19,314 nucleotides of DNA from Thoreauomyces humboldtii (Eukaryota > Chytridiomycota > Chytridiomycetes > Spizellomycetales > Powellomycetaceae). The notes under the pieces were generated by a model. That model was not told the origin of the DNA. It saw nothing but the letters and a program-made list of their open reading frames with translations, and ran no database searches. Where the stretch lies: the NCBI GenBank assembly GCA_027596035.1, contig JADGJA010000419.1, positions 1-19,314 on the forward strand, written 5' to 3'. A program made the translations under genes and the position numbers. This document shows, piece after piece, positions 1 through 10,200 of this stretch (the stretch's first letter is position 1; every line of letters starts with the position of its first letter).

Positions 1-70
1 ACAAACCCCCCCCCCCCAAAACCCCCCCCCCCACCCCCCCCCCCACCGGCGCCCCCCCCCCCCCCCCCGA
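1..70. other. poly-C low-complexity contig edge
   Basis: Almost pure C broken by single A or G bases. It encodes nothing and has no telomeric repeat. Read on the other strand it is poly-G running outwards to a 3' end, as is the right edge, which suggests a base-calling or assembly artefact and not biology. Confidence 0.8.
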
Positions 71-338
71 ACCAAAAACGACCGCAGCCCAAAAAGCGAA
101 AAGACGAGAGGGGTTTTGGTTTGTGGTCCTATACCCGCACGGTACCGATGAGGGAAGTTCTACTGGCATCGTGATGTGAATCACAATCGCTGCAGCATGA
201 ACGTTTCTCTTATGGGCCCGCCGGGATATACTGGAGAGCGCCTGGTGATCATCCTCTTGCATTGCCTCTCTGCATCAAAGCTGTATCGAGCAAATCAATC
301 GGACTGAAAATCTCAAGGAGCAATAGCACTCTTGTCAG
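71..338. other. left flank with no assignable gene
   Basis: I see no convincing open frame here. A TTGTCAG at 332-338 could be the 3' splice site of an intron that enters from beyond the left edge (see the next entry). Otherwise nothing recognisable. Confidence 0.4.
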
Positions 339-1841
339 CTTGTCCCTATCCCCCGCCTTCCCCGAATCCTGTCCCCTCCTCCTGACGCTTTGCTGTGCCA
401 GCTCTTCCACTCGATTTGGACGACGGAAGCAGCTTCCAGAGGTACCCAATTCCTTCTCGTGACGGAAGAAGCCATGCTGTTCTTGCGCATAGACAAGTAA
501 GTACCTGTCGAAGTCCTCGTAACCGGACCGACGAGACCGTAGGACCGCAGCAGGCAACGAGGAGTAAACCGTTCAACTAGGCGCCGCGCGTCGACATGCA
601 TTGCATCAATTTCACATGCGATCTGTGAGCCTCCCGAGTCAACGACCCGGTATTTTGCTCAGGGTGAGCAGGCCCTTGCTGAAGCTGGCCGGCATGTACC
701 CCCGCGCAGAGTACCACGAGCAGGAGTGACCTAGCGGTTGCAGTGACAGTCAAGCTCCATGCCTCCTGAGGGAACTTGCATTTGTTCTTCCTCCGCGATG
801 TCACAATTTCGGTAATTAATCGGACACACTACTGGCGTTTCGGCATCTACACCACGACCTTTGGGCGAACAGGGCGCCTTCTCTTTGACGGCGACCGTCC
901 TCCCGTCTACATGGACGATGTGGAGGTGGTCGACTTCCCTCGCCCCGACATCCTCCTCGGGGAGCGTCTAGCAGGAGTTGACTGCTCTTTCCCTTCCAAA
1001 AATCATCGACAAGATACTCACGTTTGCTTGGCAGTACATGCTCCTGGAACTCAACGCCCGCACCTACCGGTCGCTGATCTTAGCGAATCGAATGCTTCAG
1101 GACAACCTGTACGCTCAAGGCAGCCGTTCCGAGATCCTCATGGTCCTTGGGGCCCTATTTCGCAACTCCCGTCAGTTTCCGTTCTACTGGACGCGTATCG
1201 AGGGACACTTTGAAGAACCGGATCACCTCCTGAACCCCTTCTCGAAACCCTCACGTACCGCTCATGCCGGCCCTGGACCCTGCCCATCGCATGTCCTTCC
1301 GAGAGAGCCCCCGCGCAATTCAACAAATCGCGAACTCGCTCCTGAGTCCGAATTCGCCCCAGAACTGGAAGCCATGTTCCGGGACCACGAAAAAAGACTC
1401 TCATCTCTCTCCTGCCTCACTGACTCGGCCCCATCAAGATGCGCGGGCCTCACCGCACGCCATACACCACGAACAAACCGCTGCCAGGGAGGGTCAGAGC
1501 CTGTTGGACGACACCGTCTAGATCCTGAGGGACATGTCCATTCCCTAGCGAATCGGACGTCCCGTACTGCAAGTTCGGGTTTTAAAACGCGAAGACATTG
1601 TATCTGTTCTGCTTGCCGACGCTTCCCTCCACGTCGTTGGAGGTGCAAGGATTCGAGGGTCCGGTCGAACATACGAGTGATGTCGATTCGGATCAAGGTT
1701 TGCGAATGTTGTGATCACGAGTTCATCTGCGTCTTGTGCGGAGGCCTGCGAATGGGAGAGATCATCTCGTTGGCCCGTCACGACTTTGCGCTTGCGGAAC
1801 GGGACGGCGGGGACCGTGCGTTGTGGCGACTATATCTCTAA
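339..1841 (+). CDS. possible 5'-truncated multi-exon gene, unknown function
   Basis: I do not recognise this protein. Stop-free segments can be joined with consistent phase: 339-496 (ends at GTAAGT), 581-663 (ends at GTGAGC), 771 to about 925, then 975-1841 (ends TAA). The implied introns are 497-580, 664-770 and about 926-974; the last has a poor donor (GTGGTC) and is only 49 bp. Alternatively a one-base slip in the A5 run at 999-1003 would join the two final frames. The conceptual protein looks natural up to about 1240, for example CQLFHSIWTTEAASRGTQF, THYWRFGIYTTTFGRTGRLL and IIDKILTFAWQYMLLELNA. After that it becomes rich in R, S, P and T and less convincing. A cysteine cluster (CECCDHEFICVLC) lies near the end. 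There is no start codon in good context, so the 5' part is probably off the contig. It could equally be a decayed gene. Some basidiomycete lineage-specific hypothetical proteins have a similar feel, but that is only an impression. Confidence 0.35.
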
Positions 1842-2225
1842 ACTTTCAGGGTCTCTCTCGATCACGCTGTCAAGAAGTCAGGGCTGTCAGAGTGCCGTTA
1901 CTGTACATGTAGTTGCTGGGGGGGCAGCTGTAAAAACGGCCTCCGAGGAGGAGGGGGGGGGCTGGCCACAAAGGCGTGCGTGCAGCAAACGCTACGGCCG
2001 GTCGCCTTTCAAAGCCCTTCCAGCGGAGTCCATCCGTCCGTCCCGTTTGTCAGGGTGCATGCCTCCCTCCCTCCGTCGTCAGAAAAAAAAAGGAGGGGGG
2101 CAGTCGAAAAGCACGCCATTTGGGGGGTCTGCAGCTGGCGGCATTTCAAACGCACACACTTTCTCTTGTGCGACGGCAACGGCACACCTTTCCGACTGCT
2201 GCGCACGCCACGTTCCCCCACAACC

Positions 2226-2232
2226 TATAAAG
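2226..2232 (+). promoter_or_regulatory. TATA-like box of CYS3
   Basis: TATAAAG lies 242 bases before the CYS3 ATG. A transcription start 30-60 bases downstream would give a leader of roughly 190-220 nt without upstream ATGs. This is inferred from sequence only. Confidence 0.4.
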
Positions 2233-2356
2233 CCCAACTCTCGCAGGGGTGGTGCCTCGCCGTGAAAAAGAAAGCAGCAGTTCATCCACATCAACAAGAG
2301 ACACGCTACACCTCACGCCGTCCCTCTGTCCCTTCGCTCTCTTTTTTCTCGCCGTC

Positions 2357-2372
2357 GTCCGTCCGTCCGTCC
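2357..2372 (+). repeat. (GTCC)4 microsatellite in CYS3 leader
   Basis: Four perfect GTCC units, inside the predicted 5' leader. Short and probably length-variable between strains; no function is claimed. Confidence 0.8.
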
Positions 2373-2473
2373 CGTTCAAATACACATAGCAGCGGAACAC
2401 TTGCCCATCTCGGCTCGCCATCTCCCACTCCTCACACTTCTCCGCGTCTAAAACTCTCATCATCATCACAAGC

Positions 2474-3916
2474 ATGGCACCAGCAAACTCTTCATTCGGA
2501 ACGCTCGCTGTCCACGCAGGACAAGCGCCTGGTAAGTTACATCTCCCCTCGTCTTGTCGCTCCGTCGCTTCGTGAACTGACCTGAACGAATGGATCCACA
2601 GACCCAACGACCGGCGCCGTAATCCCGCCTCTCTCCCTTTCCACCACCTTCGCGCAATCCTCCGCCGGCGTTCCCCTCGGTCCCTACGACTACTCTCGGT
2701 CAGGTAACCCCACTCGCAACGCGTTCGAGGTGGCCGTCGCGGCGCTCGAGGGAGGAAAGCACGCCTTGGCCTTCTCGTCCGGTTCCGTCACGACCGCGAC
2801 CGTCCTCAACATGGTCGGACAGGGAGGTCACGTCGTGAGCGTCAACGACACGTACGGCGGAACGTTCAGGTACTTCACAAAGGTCGCCAAGCGGAACGGC
2901 GTCGAGGTCGACTTTGTCGATCTGTACGACCCGGAGAACTTGAGGAAGGTCATGAAGCAGAACACGAAGATCGTTTGGATCGAGACCCCGAGTAAGTCTC
3001 TTTTTCGGTCTTCTCCAAAATCATATGCCACTTTCCATGATGATCGGTCGTGCTCATCGATCGAAAAACCGTTTCTCCCGTTTGCAGCCAACCCAACCTT
3101 GCGTCTGGTCGACATCCAAGCAGTCGCTGACATCGTGCACACCTTCCCCGGCGCCCTCCTCGTGGTCGACAACACCTTCATGTCCCCATACTTCCAGACC
3201 CCTCTGGCCCTCGGAGCCGACATCGTCGTCCACTCGGTCACAAAGTACATCAACGGTCACTCGGACGTCGTCATGGGCATGGCCGTCACCAACAGCGACG
3301 AGATCAAGGACGAACTCAAGTTCCTCCAGAACAGCATCGGTGGAGTTCCCAGCGCTTTCGACTGCTTCCTAGCCAACAGGGGTCTCAAGACCCTCCACCT
3401 GCGTGAGTGTTTTTTTCTTTGCTTCACCATCTGTCGGCACGGACAATCTTCGTGCGTGAAAGCAATGACGTCGGATTCCTAACCCTTTTCCTCTCTTTTC
3501 CTTCAGGCATGCAACGACACCAAGAGAACGCCCTCGCCGTGGCACGCCACCTTGAATCCTCCCCGCTCGTCTCCGAGGTCATCTACCCCGGTCTCCCATC
3601 CCACAAGCAGCACGACCTCGCCAAACGTCAGCAGAAGGGGTTCGGCGGAATGGTCTCGTTCCGACTCAAGAACGGAAGCCTCGAGTCCTCGAACACCTTC
3701 CTCAAGAACCTCTCCATCTTCGCGTTGGCGGAGAGTCTCGGCGGAGTCGAATCGTTGGCGGAGCTACCCGCCGTCATGACCCACGCCGCCCTCACGCCCG
3801 AGGCGAGGGAGGCGTTGGGCGTCACGGATTCGTTGATCAGGTTGAGCGTGGGTGTCGAGGACGCCGTGGATCTGGTGGCGGATATCCAAAGGGGTTTGGA
3901 CGCGGCTTTCGCTTGA
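2474..3916 (+). CDS. CYS3: cystathionine gamma-lyase (CYS3)
   Basis: PLP enzyme of the Cys/Met metabolism family. Cystathionine gamma-lyase splits cystathionine into cysteine, 2-oxobutanoate and ammonia, the last step of reverse transsulfuration in the cytosol. Exons are 2474-2531, 2602-2991, 3088-3402 and 3507-3916, giving 390 aa, close to the yeast enzyme. All three introns are GT-AG (70, 96, 104 bp). Visible residues: YDYSRSGNPTR (Y50, R52, phosphate and neighbouring-subunit contacts in this fold), FSSGS at 77-81, VVDNTF (D177, pairs with the pyridine nitrogen) and SVTKYINGHSDV (K202, Schiff-base lysine). VPSAFDCFLANRGLKTLHLR and the ESLGGVESLAELP stretch favour gamma-lyase over gamma-synthase or O-acetylhomoserine sulfhydrylase, though these relatives are hard to separate by eye. 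The start is the first ATG after the leader, with A at -3. Intron 2 has no stop in frame. The gene is convergent with BLM10. Confidence 0.93.
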
Positions 3917-4238
3917 AAGGAACAGGAGGAGGGGCTGGGATATCATGGGGCAAAGGAAATCCCCCATGGCTGCCGGGTTTAGTTTCTCCTCCCCTCACTC
4001 TCTCTCTCTCGATATAGAAGACACATCTAGTTTTGGGCACTTCCCATGGTTTCTTTTATTTTTCTTTCTCATGCTTGAAGAAATGTAGACGCTCGGAAGA
4101 GCACGGGCATACTAGACGTGTACGAGGACGGGAGTTCTGAGGACTGCCTATGTGTATTTAAAGAGCTCTCTCTGCTGTCTAGAGAAAAAAATATATGCGT
4201 GCGGATACAGATAGAACAGAGACATGAAAAGACAGGAA
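3917..4238. other. convergent intergenic region, CYS3/BLM10 3' ends
   Basis: These 322 bases between two stop codons carry both 3' untranslated regions. There is a CT-dinucleotide run at 3998-4010 and a T-rich stretch near 4050-4070. No exact AATAAA is visible on either strand. No gene is seen. Confidence 0.6.
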
Positions 4239-7200
4239 TCAAGCGTAATAGCTGGGGGATATGAGAAGATCCGATAGTGCCTCCATCTGATCGGGCGAGA
4301 ACGACCTCATGTCCTCGGTCCAGTTGTCCTGATGGGTCCTTCGAAAGTCGGCGAACGTCTTCTGCACCGACGGCTAAATCGAAATGAAAAACGAAAACCG
4401 ACCGCATCCATTGATCAGCAGGAGTTGACGACCAGTCGGACAGTTCGTAAAACGATCTATGGTTTTTTTTCAGACGGCAACTCACCCCGATCGGAACGGG
4501 ATCTCCCACGCAACGACTCAACCCGACCAGCACGTCCGGCATCCACGTGGGGATGTCGTACGGGAAGGCCTGCACGAGCGCCGCCAATCCCAGTACAGCG
4601 GCGTGTTTCGTCGTGACCGCCTTCTGATGCTTCCTCTCCACGTCCCCTTGCTGCTGTTGTTGTTGTTGTTGGTGCTGACCGGGACTCGTCGCGGCGGCAT
4701 CCTCCCTCCGTTTCTGCTTGCTGGCCAACCTCCCCACCGTCCTCAGTTGAGCTTCGAACCGTTCCTTGAGTCTCAGGACCGCCTCTCTCTGGGAACATCG
4801 GATGAGTCCGGCGAGGGTCACCGAGGCCAGACCGCGGACCTCGACCTGAGGGTCCGCGAGGAGGGACGCCACGCCTTCCACGACCGAGGAGGAGGTACGA
4901 GGGTCGAGGAAGTAGAGATGTCGAAAGTAGAAGATCTGCAACAGGGGTAGGACCCTCCATCGGATCTGCCACCTGATCTGAGTGGGTGTCGTCACGGCCG
5001 TGCTGCTTGCGGTCGTGGTGGTGGTGGGAGAAGGGGACACGGGATCGGAAGTCGCTCCGGCGCTGACGGCAGTTGCGGCGGCGACGGCGTCCACGTTCTT
5101 TGCGGTTCCGACGTCGAGCAGCATGGTCACGGCTTGAGCGACCATGTCGTGGGGGTGCGCGAGGTTGGCGTAGGTCTGGGACGCCAGCTGAGCCGAGCGT
5201 TGGAGTTCTTGGTCGCCCCAGACCTGCATCTGCAGGATCTCTGGGATGACGCCTGGAAGGTAAGCGTAGTGACTGGCGACGGTAGACGAGAGGAGGGCGT
5301 TGTAAAGCCAGCAGATGACTGAAAGGTGGGAAAAGAGATCAGCACGATACAAAAGACAGAAAATGACCTAAACTTCGGTTGTTTTATGTGTCTTACCTGT
5401 CATTCCCGCGTTCTTGTACTCCAAGCCAACGCCCTGACCTGCCGCCTCTCGGTCGGCACTCAGAACCATTTCAGCCCTCAGACCACCGAGTTCATCGACA
5501 ACGCTCTTCACAACTTCCATCCCGGACGAGTCCAAGACCGGTATCCCCGTCTTTCCCTCCAAGGCGGCTTTGACCGACTCTTCGACCGACCGATCTCCGA
5601 TGACCCACCTCGAAGCCAGGAGAGCGTTAAGGTTTGCACCGATATTCTGCCTGACCTGTTCATAGGGATGTCTCAGACCGGCAAGGTATGTCTTGAGCAG
5701 CAACGGCGTCGTCAGTGGGTTTAGTCGCCACGAGTAGGTCGTGAGGATCAACCTCGTGACGGTGAGGTTCTTGCTCTCGGTGAAGAAGGAGTGGGACGTC
5801 GAATCGTGCGTGGCCGCAAGGAGTCTTTTGATGAGCGGCATGTTCCTCCTCGGATCTCTCTGCGTGAACCCGTATCGTAGAGCGGTGGGCCACATGGTGA
5901 ACGACTCGGCGTCCGCAGCGGCGAGTCCCTTGTCGATGACGTCTCCGGACCACCTCCATACCGTTTGCATGTCCGACCACGCCCAGTACTTGCTTCCACC
6001 GAGCAAGCCCGCCACGACCTCCGTGATGGCCCTGAGCTGACTCTTCTCCGGAACCGTTCCGTCCGGGATCAGGAACCCATCCACGCGAGCTTGGACGAAC
6101 GGTAGGAGTCGAGGTCCGAGGACCATGAAGAGGGTAGCGTAGAACTCTGCCGCTACAACGTCGAACCGTTCGGCTGGAGCGATCCCCGCGGCCGCTTCGG
6201 TCAGGTTGATGGCGTGACCGGGAGCTTCCTCCGTCCTGTACTTGAAGAACACTGCCCAGAAATCCGGGTTCGTGAAATGTGCTACGAGTACGGCCACACT
6301 CTCCGCGGAAGTGGGATCGTTGAACGGTATGCCCGTCGCGTGCGAGTCGGCGGACCCTTGACGAATCTTGTGCTTCTCTCCCCAGCAGTACCATCCGACG
6401 TTGGCGTCGTCGACGAACTCTGCCCTCCTCCAATCCTCCTCACTGGTGATCTCCTGTCCCAGGCTCTCCAGGTAACTTCCAGTGTTCTCCGGTTTTTGTT
6501 CCCTGATCTTCGTGCACGCGACGGACGGGCACTTTGTCCCTGTATATCCATCGGCCTTGCTAGCGTTCTTTGCGCGGCGTTTGATGATGTACATGATGCG
6601 ACAGAGGAGAGTGAGGGATATGCATCGGAGGGAGAGTTCTTCGCTATTCAGTCTGGAGCAGGCAAACTGCGTGACCGCGGCTGGAACGGGTTCGTCGTCG
6701 CGAAGAGTGAGCTCGAGGTAGGTCATAAGGACAGAGCGGTAGTTTAGGGGAATGTCAGGTCTTTGCAAGATCTCCGTCAGTTCCAGAATCTGCAAAGCCG
6801 ACCAGTCAGTCTTCAGGTACTTTACTTGAATATCAAGCATGAGACATGAGCTCACCATCTGTCTGTACTTCTCGCGGTTGTGCTGCGCCTTATCGGCAAC
6901 CGCCCGCTTCATGGTTTCAACCTTTGTCTGGTCCACGACGTGATCCCCGGCCAGCTTCTCGGCAGCAGCGACGCACTTTGGGGAGATCTGCGTGTCGATC
7001 GCGATCTCCTGATACCTCGACAAGATCTCCTTCGCCACGAACCCCCACCTCGCCCTGATGGTCTTCTTGTCGGCTGTGTATGCGTTCCCCATGGCGGTCA
7101 CGAGGGCCCCCAGGAGCTGATAATCCTTCATGGCGATCCGCATCATGGAAGATGACTTGAGGAGGTAAAGAGCTCCTTTGAGCCTGTCGCACTCGGCCTC

Positions 7201-10200
7201 AGACATCGAATGGATGGCAATCGCATCCGACCCCGTAGCGACCTGATCCACCTCCATGGCGTTAGAGTCTTGATCGGTAATCCTTCCCTCATCCTTGACG
7301 ATGCCGATCGCGACCCAGAACACCAGTTTCCTGACACTGGAGGGGAAGCACTTCAGGACGACGCCGAGTCCTTTCTGGGCGTCCTTCCTGACGACAGCGT
7401 ATCCACCGACGCTCCACTTTGCCATCTCATGCACCAGGTCGAGATGTCCGGTCCTGTCGACGTCGCACACGGCGTTGTATTCGAGTCTCAGGAGATGCAC
7501 GAGGGACACCTTGAGGACCCTCGCGAACCTGGGGACCGTCTTTCCGGCAACGTGCTTTCCTTCCGAGACGAACGAGATGGTGTTGTTGTAGACGCGAGCC
7601 AGTACCTCGAAGTGGGCTCGGGAGCTTCCACGGTTGCTGAGGAGGGTAGTGACGCAATGGAGGACGGTCTGGATGCTCAGAGTGTCGTCTTCCGAATGCT
7701 TTCGGAGGTGTTGCGAGAGGGAGAAGAGGAGGGAAGCGACTTCGTTGCGCACGGTCCGAACGCGAACGTCCTGAGGAGTGCCCGGTTCAAAGCAGTATCC
7801 GCAGGAAAGAGGCTGCCGAAGGTCGGACGGGTTGAGGTCCAGGTCAGCCTTGTCATCGTCTCCGAGGTTGAAATCAAAAGCCATCGGGCCGGCTTCCGGT
7901 GTCACAAGGGTAGTCATTCCGAGGACGCAGCTATGGAGAAGACCGGACCACTTTTGAACGTCGGACGCAACGAGTCGTTTCTCCCTGACCTGAACCTCTT
8001 TCGCGCTCTCGGCCATGAGCTTCCCGAGCTCCTCGGTGGCAAGAGCTACATATTCTTCCATCAGCTCTAAAGCGAAAGCCTTCTCCTCTTCAGTCGGAAC
8101 ATGCCAATCAACGTCGAGTTCCTTCGGCTCCGTAGCCTCGCCCCAGTACAGATGGCTGATCTGCTGCCAAGCCTCGTTCTCCCAGACCGCTTTCCCAGCG
8201 CTGCGAACTTCGGTAGGATACACGCTGGACGCGCTGACCATCAACAGAGTGACGAGCTTGCCGGCCCATTTCCACCCTCTCGGACTCTTGCACGCTCGGA
8301 CGCTCCGATTAGTTACTTCCATGATCTCCTTCCGCCATTTGAGCGCGGCAACGCCGCTGTTCCTGACCACGTTGTAGAGGATGCATTGGTACCAGTGGAG
8401 ACGAGCGTCCGACATGGCGGCGAAGCCAAAGGGGAAGGATGACGATGCAATGGACTCTGTTCCGGCTCCGTGGTCCAGTTCCTCAAGGATGATCTCGTGA
8501 CAAATCGGCACGAAGGCAGCCAGCCGAGCCTCCGCCGATCCAGACGCAGCACAGAGCATGCCGATCGCTTCCGTGGCATTTGGGGTCACATTCTCCGTGA
8601 TGAACTTCTGAAGCTTGCGCAAGGCCACAGCATGTATGTCGGGCGACATCTGGAAGAACAGCAATTCGCAAGTGTACTGGATCATGCGAATGATGGAGGA
8701 TTCGGGAGATTTCGAGCTATTGGACTGGCCGTGCTCCTGCGGCAGGTTCTCGAGCAGAGCAAAGATCCGGTCCAAGAACCTGACGACCCAGTCAGCAAAG
8801 ATGGCTGTGCCAAGTCGGCATTCCTCATCATCCTCGGCTCGTTCCTCTGCATCATCAGGCGGTGAGCGACAGTCCGACGCCAGAATGTGCCGCGGGCCCT
8901 TGGTTAGATCTACGATGGGTACTCCCGCAATAGCGTGCCGGATGAAAAGCAGCGTGTTCACTGTCTTCCTTGGATCGTTCATGTCGATCCCAGGTAAGAC
9001 CAACTCGAGCAAAGGGGCTAGATGACGCCCTCCTTGCGAAAAATGTGCGCGGTTGAAAAGTGGTAGAGCGACATAGTGAAGAGCGCCGATGCAGCTTATC
9101 GTTCGGTGATTCTAAGCGAGAAAATTGTTAACCCCGGAAGATTCATCGTTTGCCGGGGAAAGTTGCCGAAAGCACGCACCTCCGTCAAGGACTCTAGTGC
9201 TGGATAAATTCGTTCCAAAAGGCCAGGGAGGATAACCTCGGGCCTGATCCAGGACAAGTACTTGAGGGCGTTATGGGTGCAGTTGACTGAAAGTGGATCC
9301 TTTCCAAATAATGATAGGTAAACGACGGGTCGAAGCAATGTGACGAACTGAACTTGCATCTCGACCGTGATGCGGTTCTCGACGGGTGTCTTGCACTCCG
9401 ATGTTGCCTCTGAGTTCGAACGCGCGGGTAAGCTCAACAACCATGGCAATTATCCTTTTTACAACACACTTACCCTGACGAACTCGCCGCAGGAAGTGAT
9501 AGCTGAGCATCTCCAGTAAGCGTGTGAGCATATGCGTCCACTTCCCTGCATTGGACGGATGAAAGTACGTCTCGACAGCCTGGATCATGTCGGCGAGATG
9601 CACAAGGACCTGCATATTGTTGTGATCCGCGGCTGGTGGTAATATGGACCAAACCATGAAGGCTGCAAACGGATCGACTGTTGCTTTGTGTGATCCACCT
9701 CCACTCATGCCCATAAGGCTTGCCCCGGCTGCCCCACCGGAACCACCGGAAGCGGCACTCCCGTTCGTACCGCTGCCGACGGGAAGGCGAAGGCTGGCTA
9801 ATCCGGCGGAGAATACGTGCCGGACCTGCTCTTCCGTGAAGCCAAGGTTTCCCATGGCGTGCACGTTGTCTTCGGCGAGACGACCCAGGAGTTCCAAGAA
9901 CAGGGAGGCATCGGTGGCCGACGCGCGGGACAGCGACCAAACCTGGAAGATGGTCGGAATCCAGTAAAACGCCGGTGTGGTCTGAGAGCCCGAAAGAGAG
10001 GCTGGCAGAGGAGGTGGTGCTTCGGTAGGCAGAAACATGCAAAGCAAGCCTTTCGTGAGCGCGAACCACCCTGAGTCGTGGACGTTCAAGCGTGGCAATA
10101 GCATCTCGAGGATCTCCGCCGTAGCTTCGGGGAGGAAGAATCGCTGGGCGTGCATGGCCAGGGATCCGACTGCGCCGGTCATCGTCGCAGTAGCCATGGA

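Larger units (their letters stand above)
1842..2473 (+). promoter_or_regulatory. CYS3 upstream region and 5' leader
   Basis: Non-coding in appearance, with a G9-type run near 1953-1962, an A8 run near 2085-2092, and tandem GTCC units at 2357-2372 (a related GTCCGTCCC occurs near 2036). From the TATA-like box at 2226 to the CYS3 ATG there is no upstream ATG, so the first ATG of the leader is the CYS3 start. The leader is C/T-rich, as is usual in fungal promoters. I see no sulfur-regulation site I would defend. Confidence 0.5.

Noticed and set aside
1..70. Telomere or rDNA end
   Set aside because: No TTAGGG-type or other tandem repeat unit; only homopolymer-like C with scattered A and G.
249..601. 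Several overlapping minus-strand frames near the left edge
   Set aside because: They lie opposite the plus-strand segments with better splice signals, and their translations are R/S-rich and family-less.
1262..1696. 144-codon minus-strand open frame
   Set aside because: Arginine-rich shadow of the plus-strand frame 975-1841 in GC-rich DNA; no start context or splice support.
1980..2585. 201-codon plus-strand frame overlapping the CYS3 start
   Set aside because: Low-complexity translation (S, P, H, R), crosses the TATA-like box and CYS3 exon 1 in a different frame.
4457..4972. 171-codon minus and 163-codon plus frames inside BLM10
   Set aside because: Shadows of the conserved BLM10 exon 6.
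7210..8070. 286-codon plus-strand frame opposite BLM10
   Set aside because: Mirror frame of the conserved BLM10 exon 4 caused by strong third-position GC bias; no recognisable domain.
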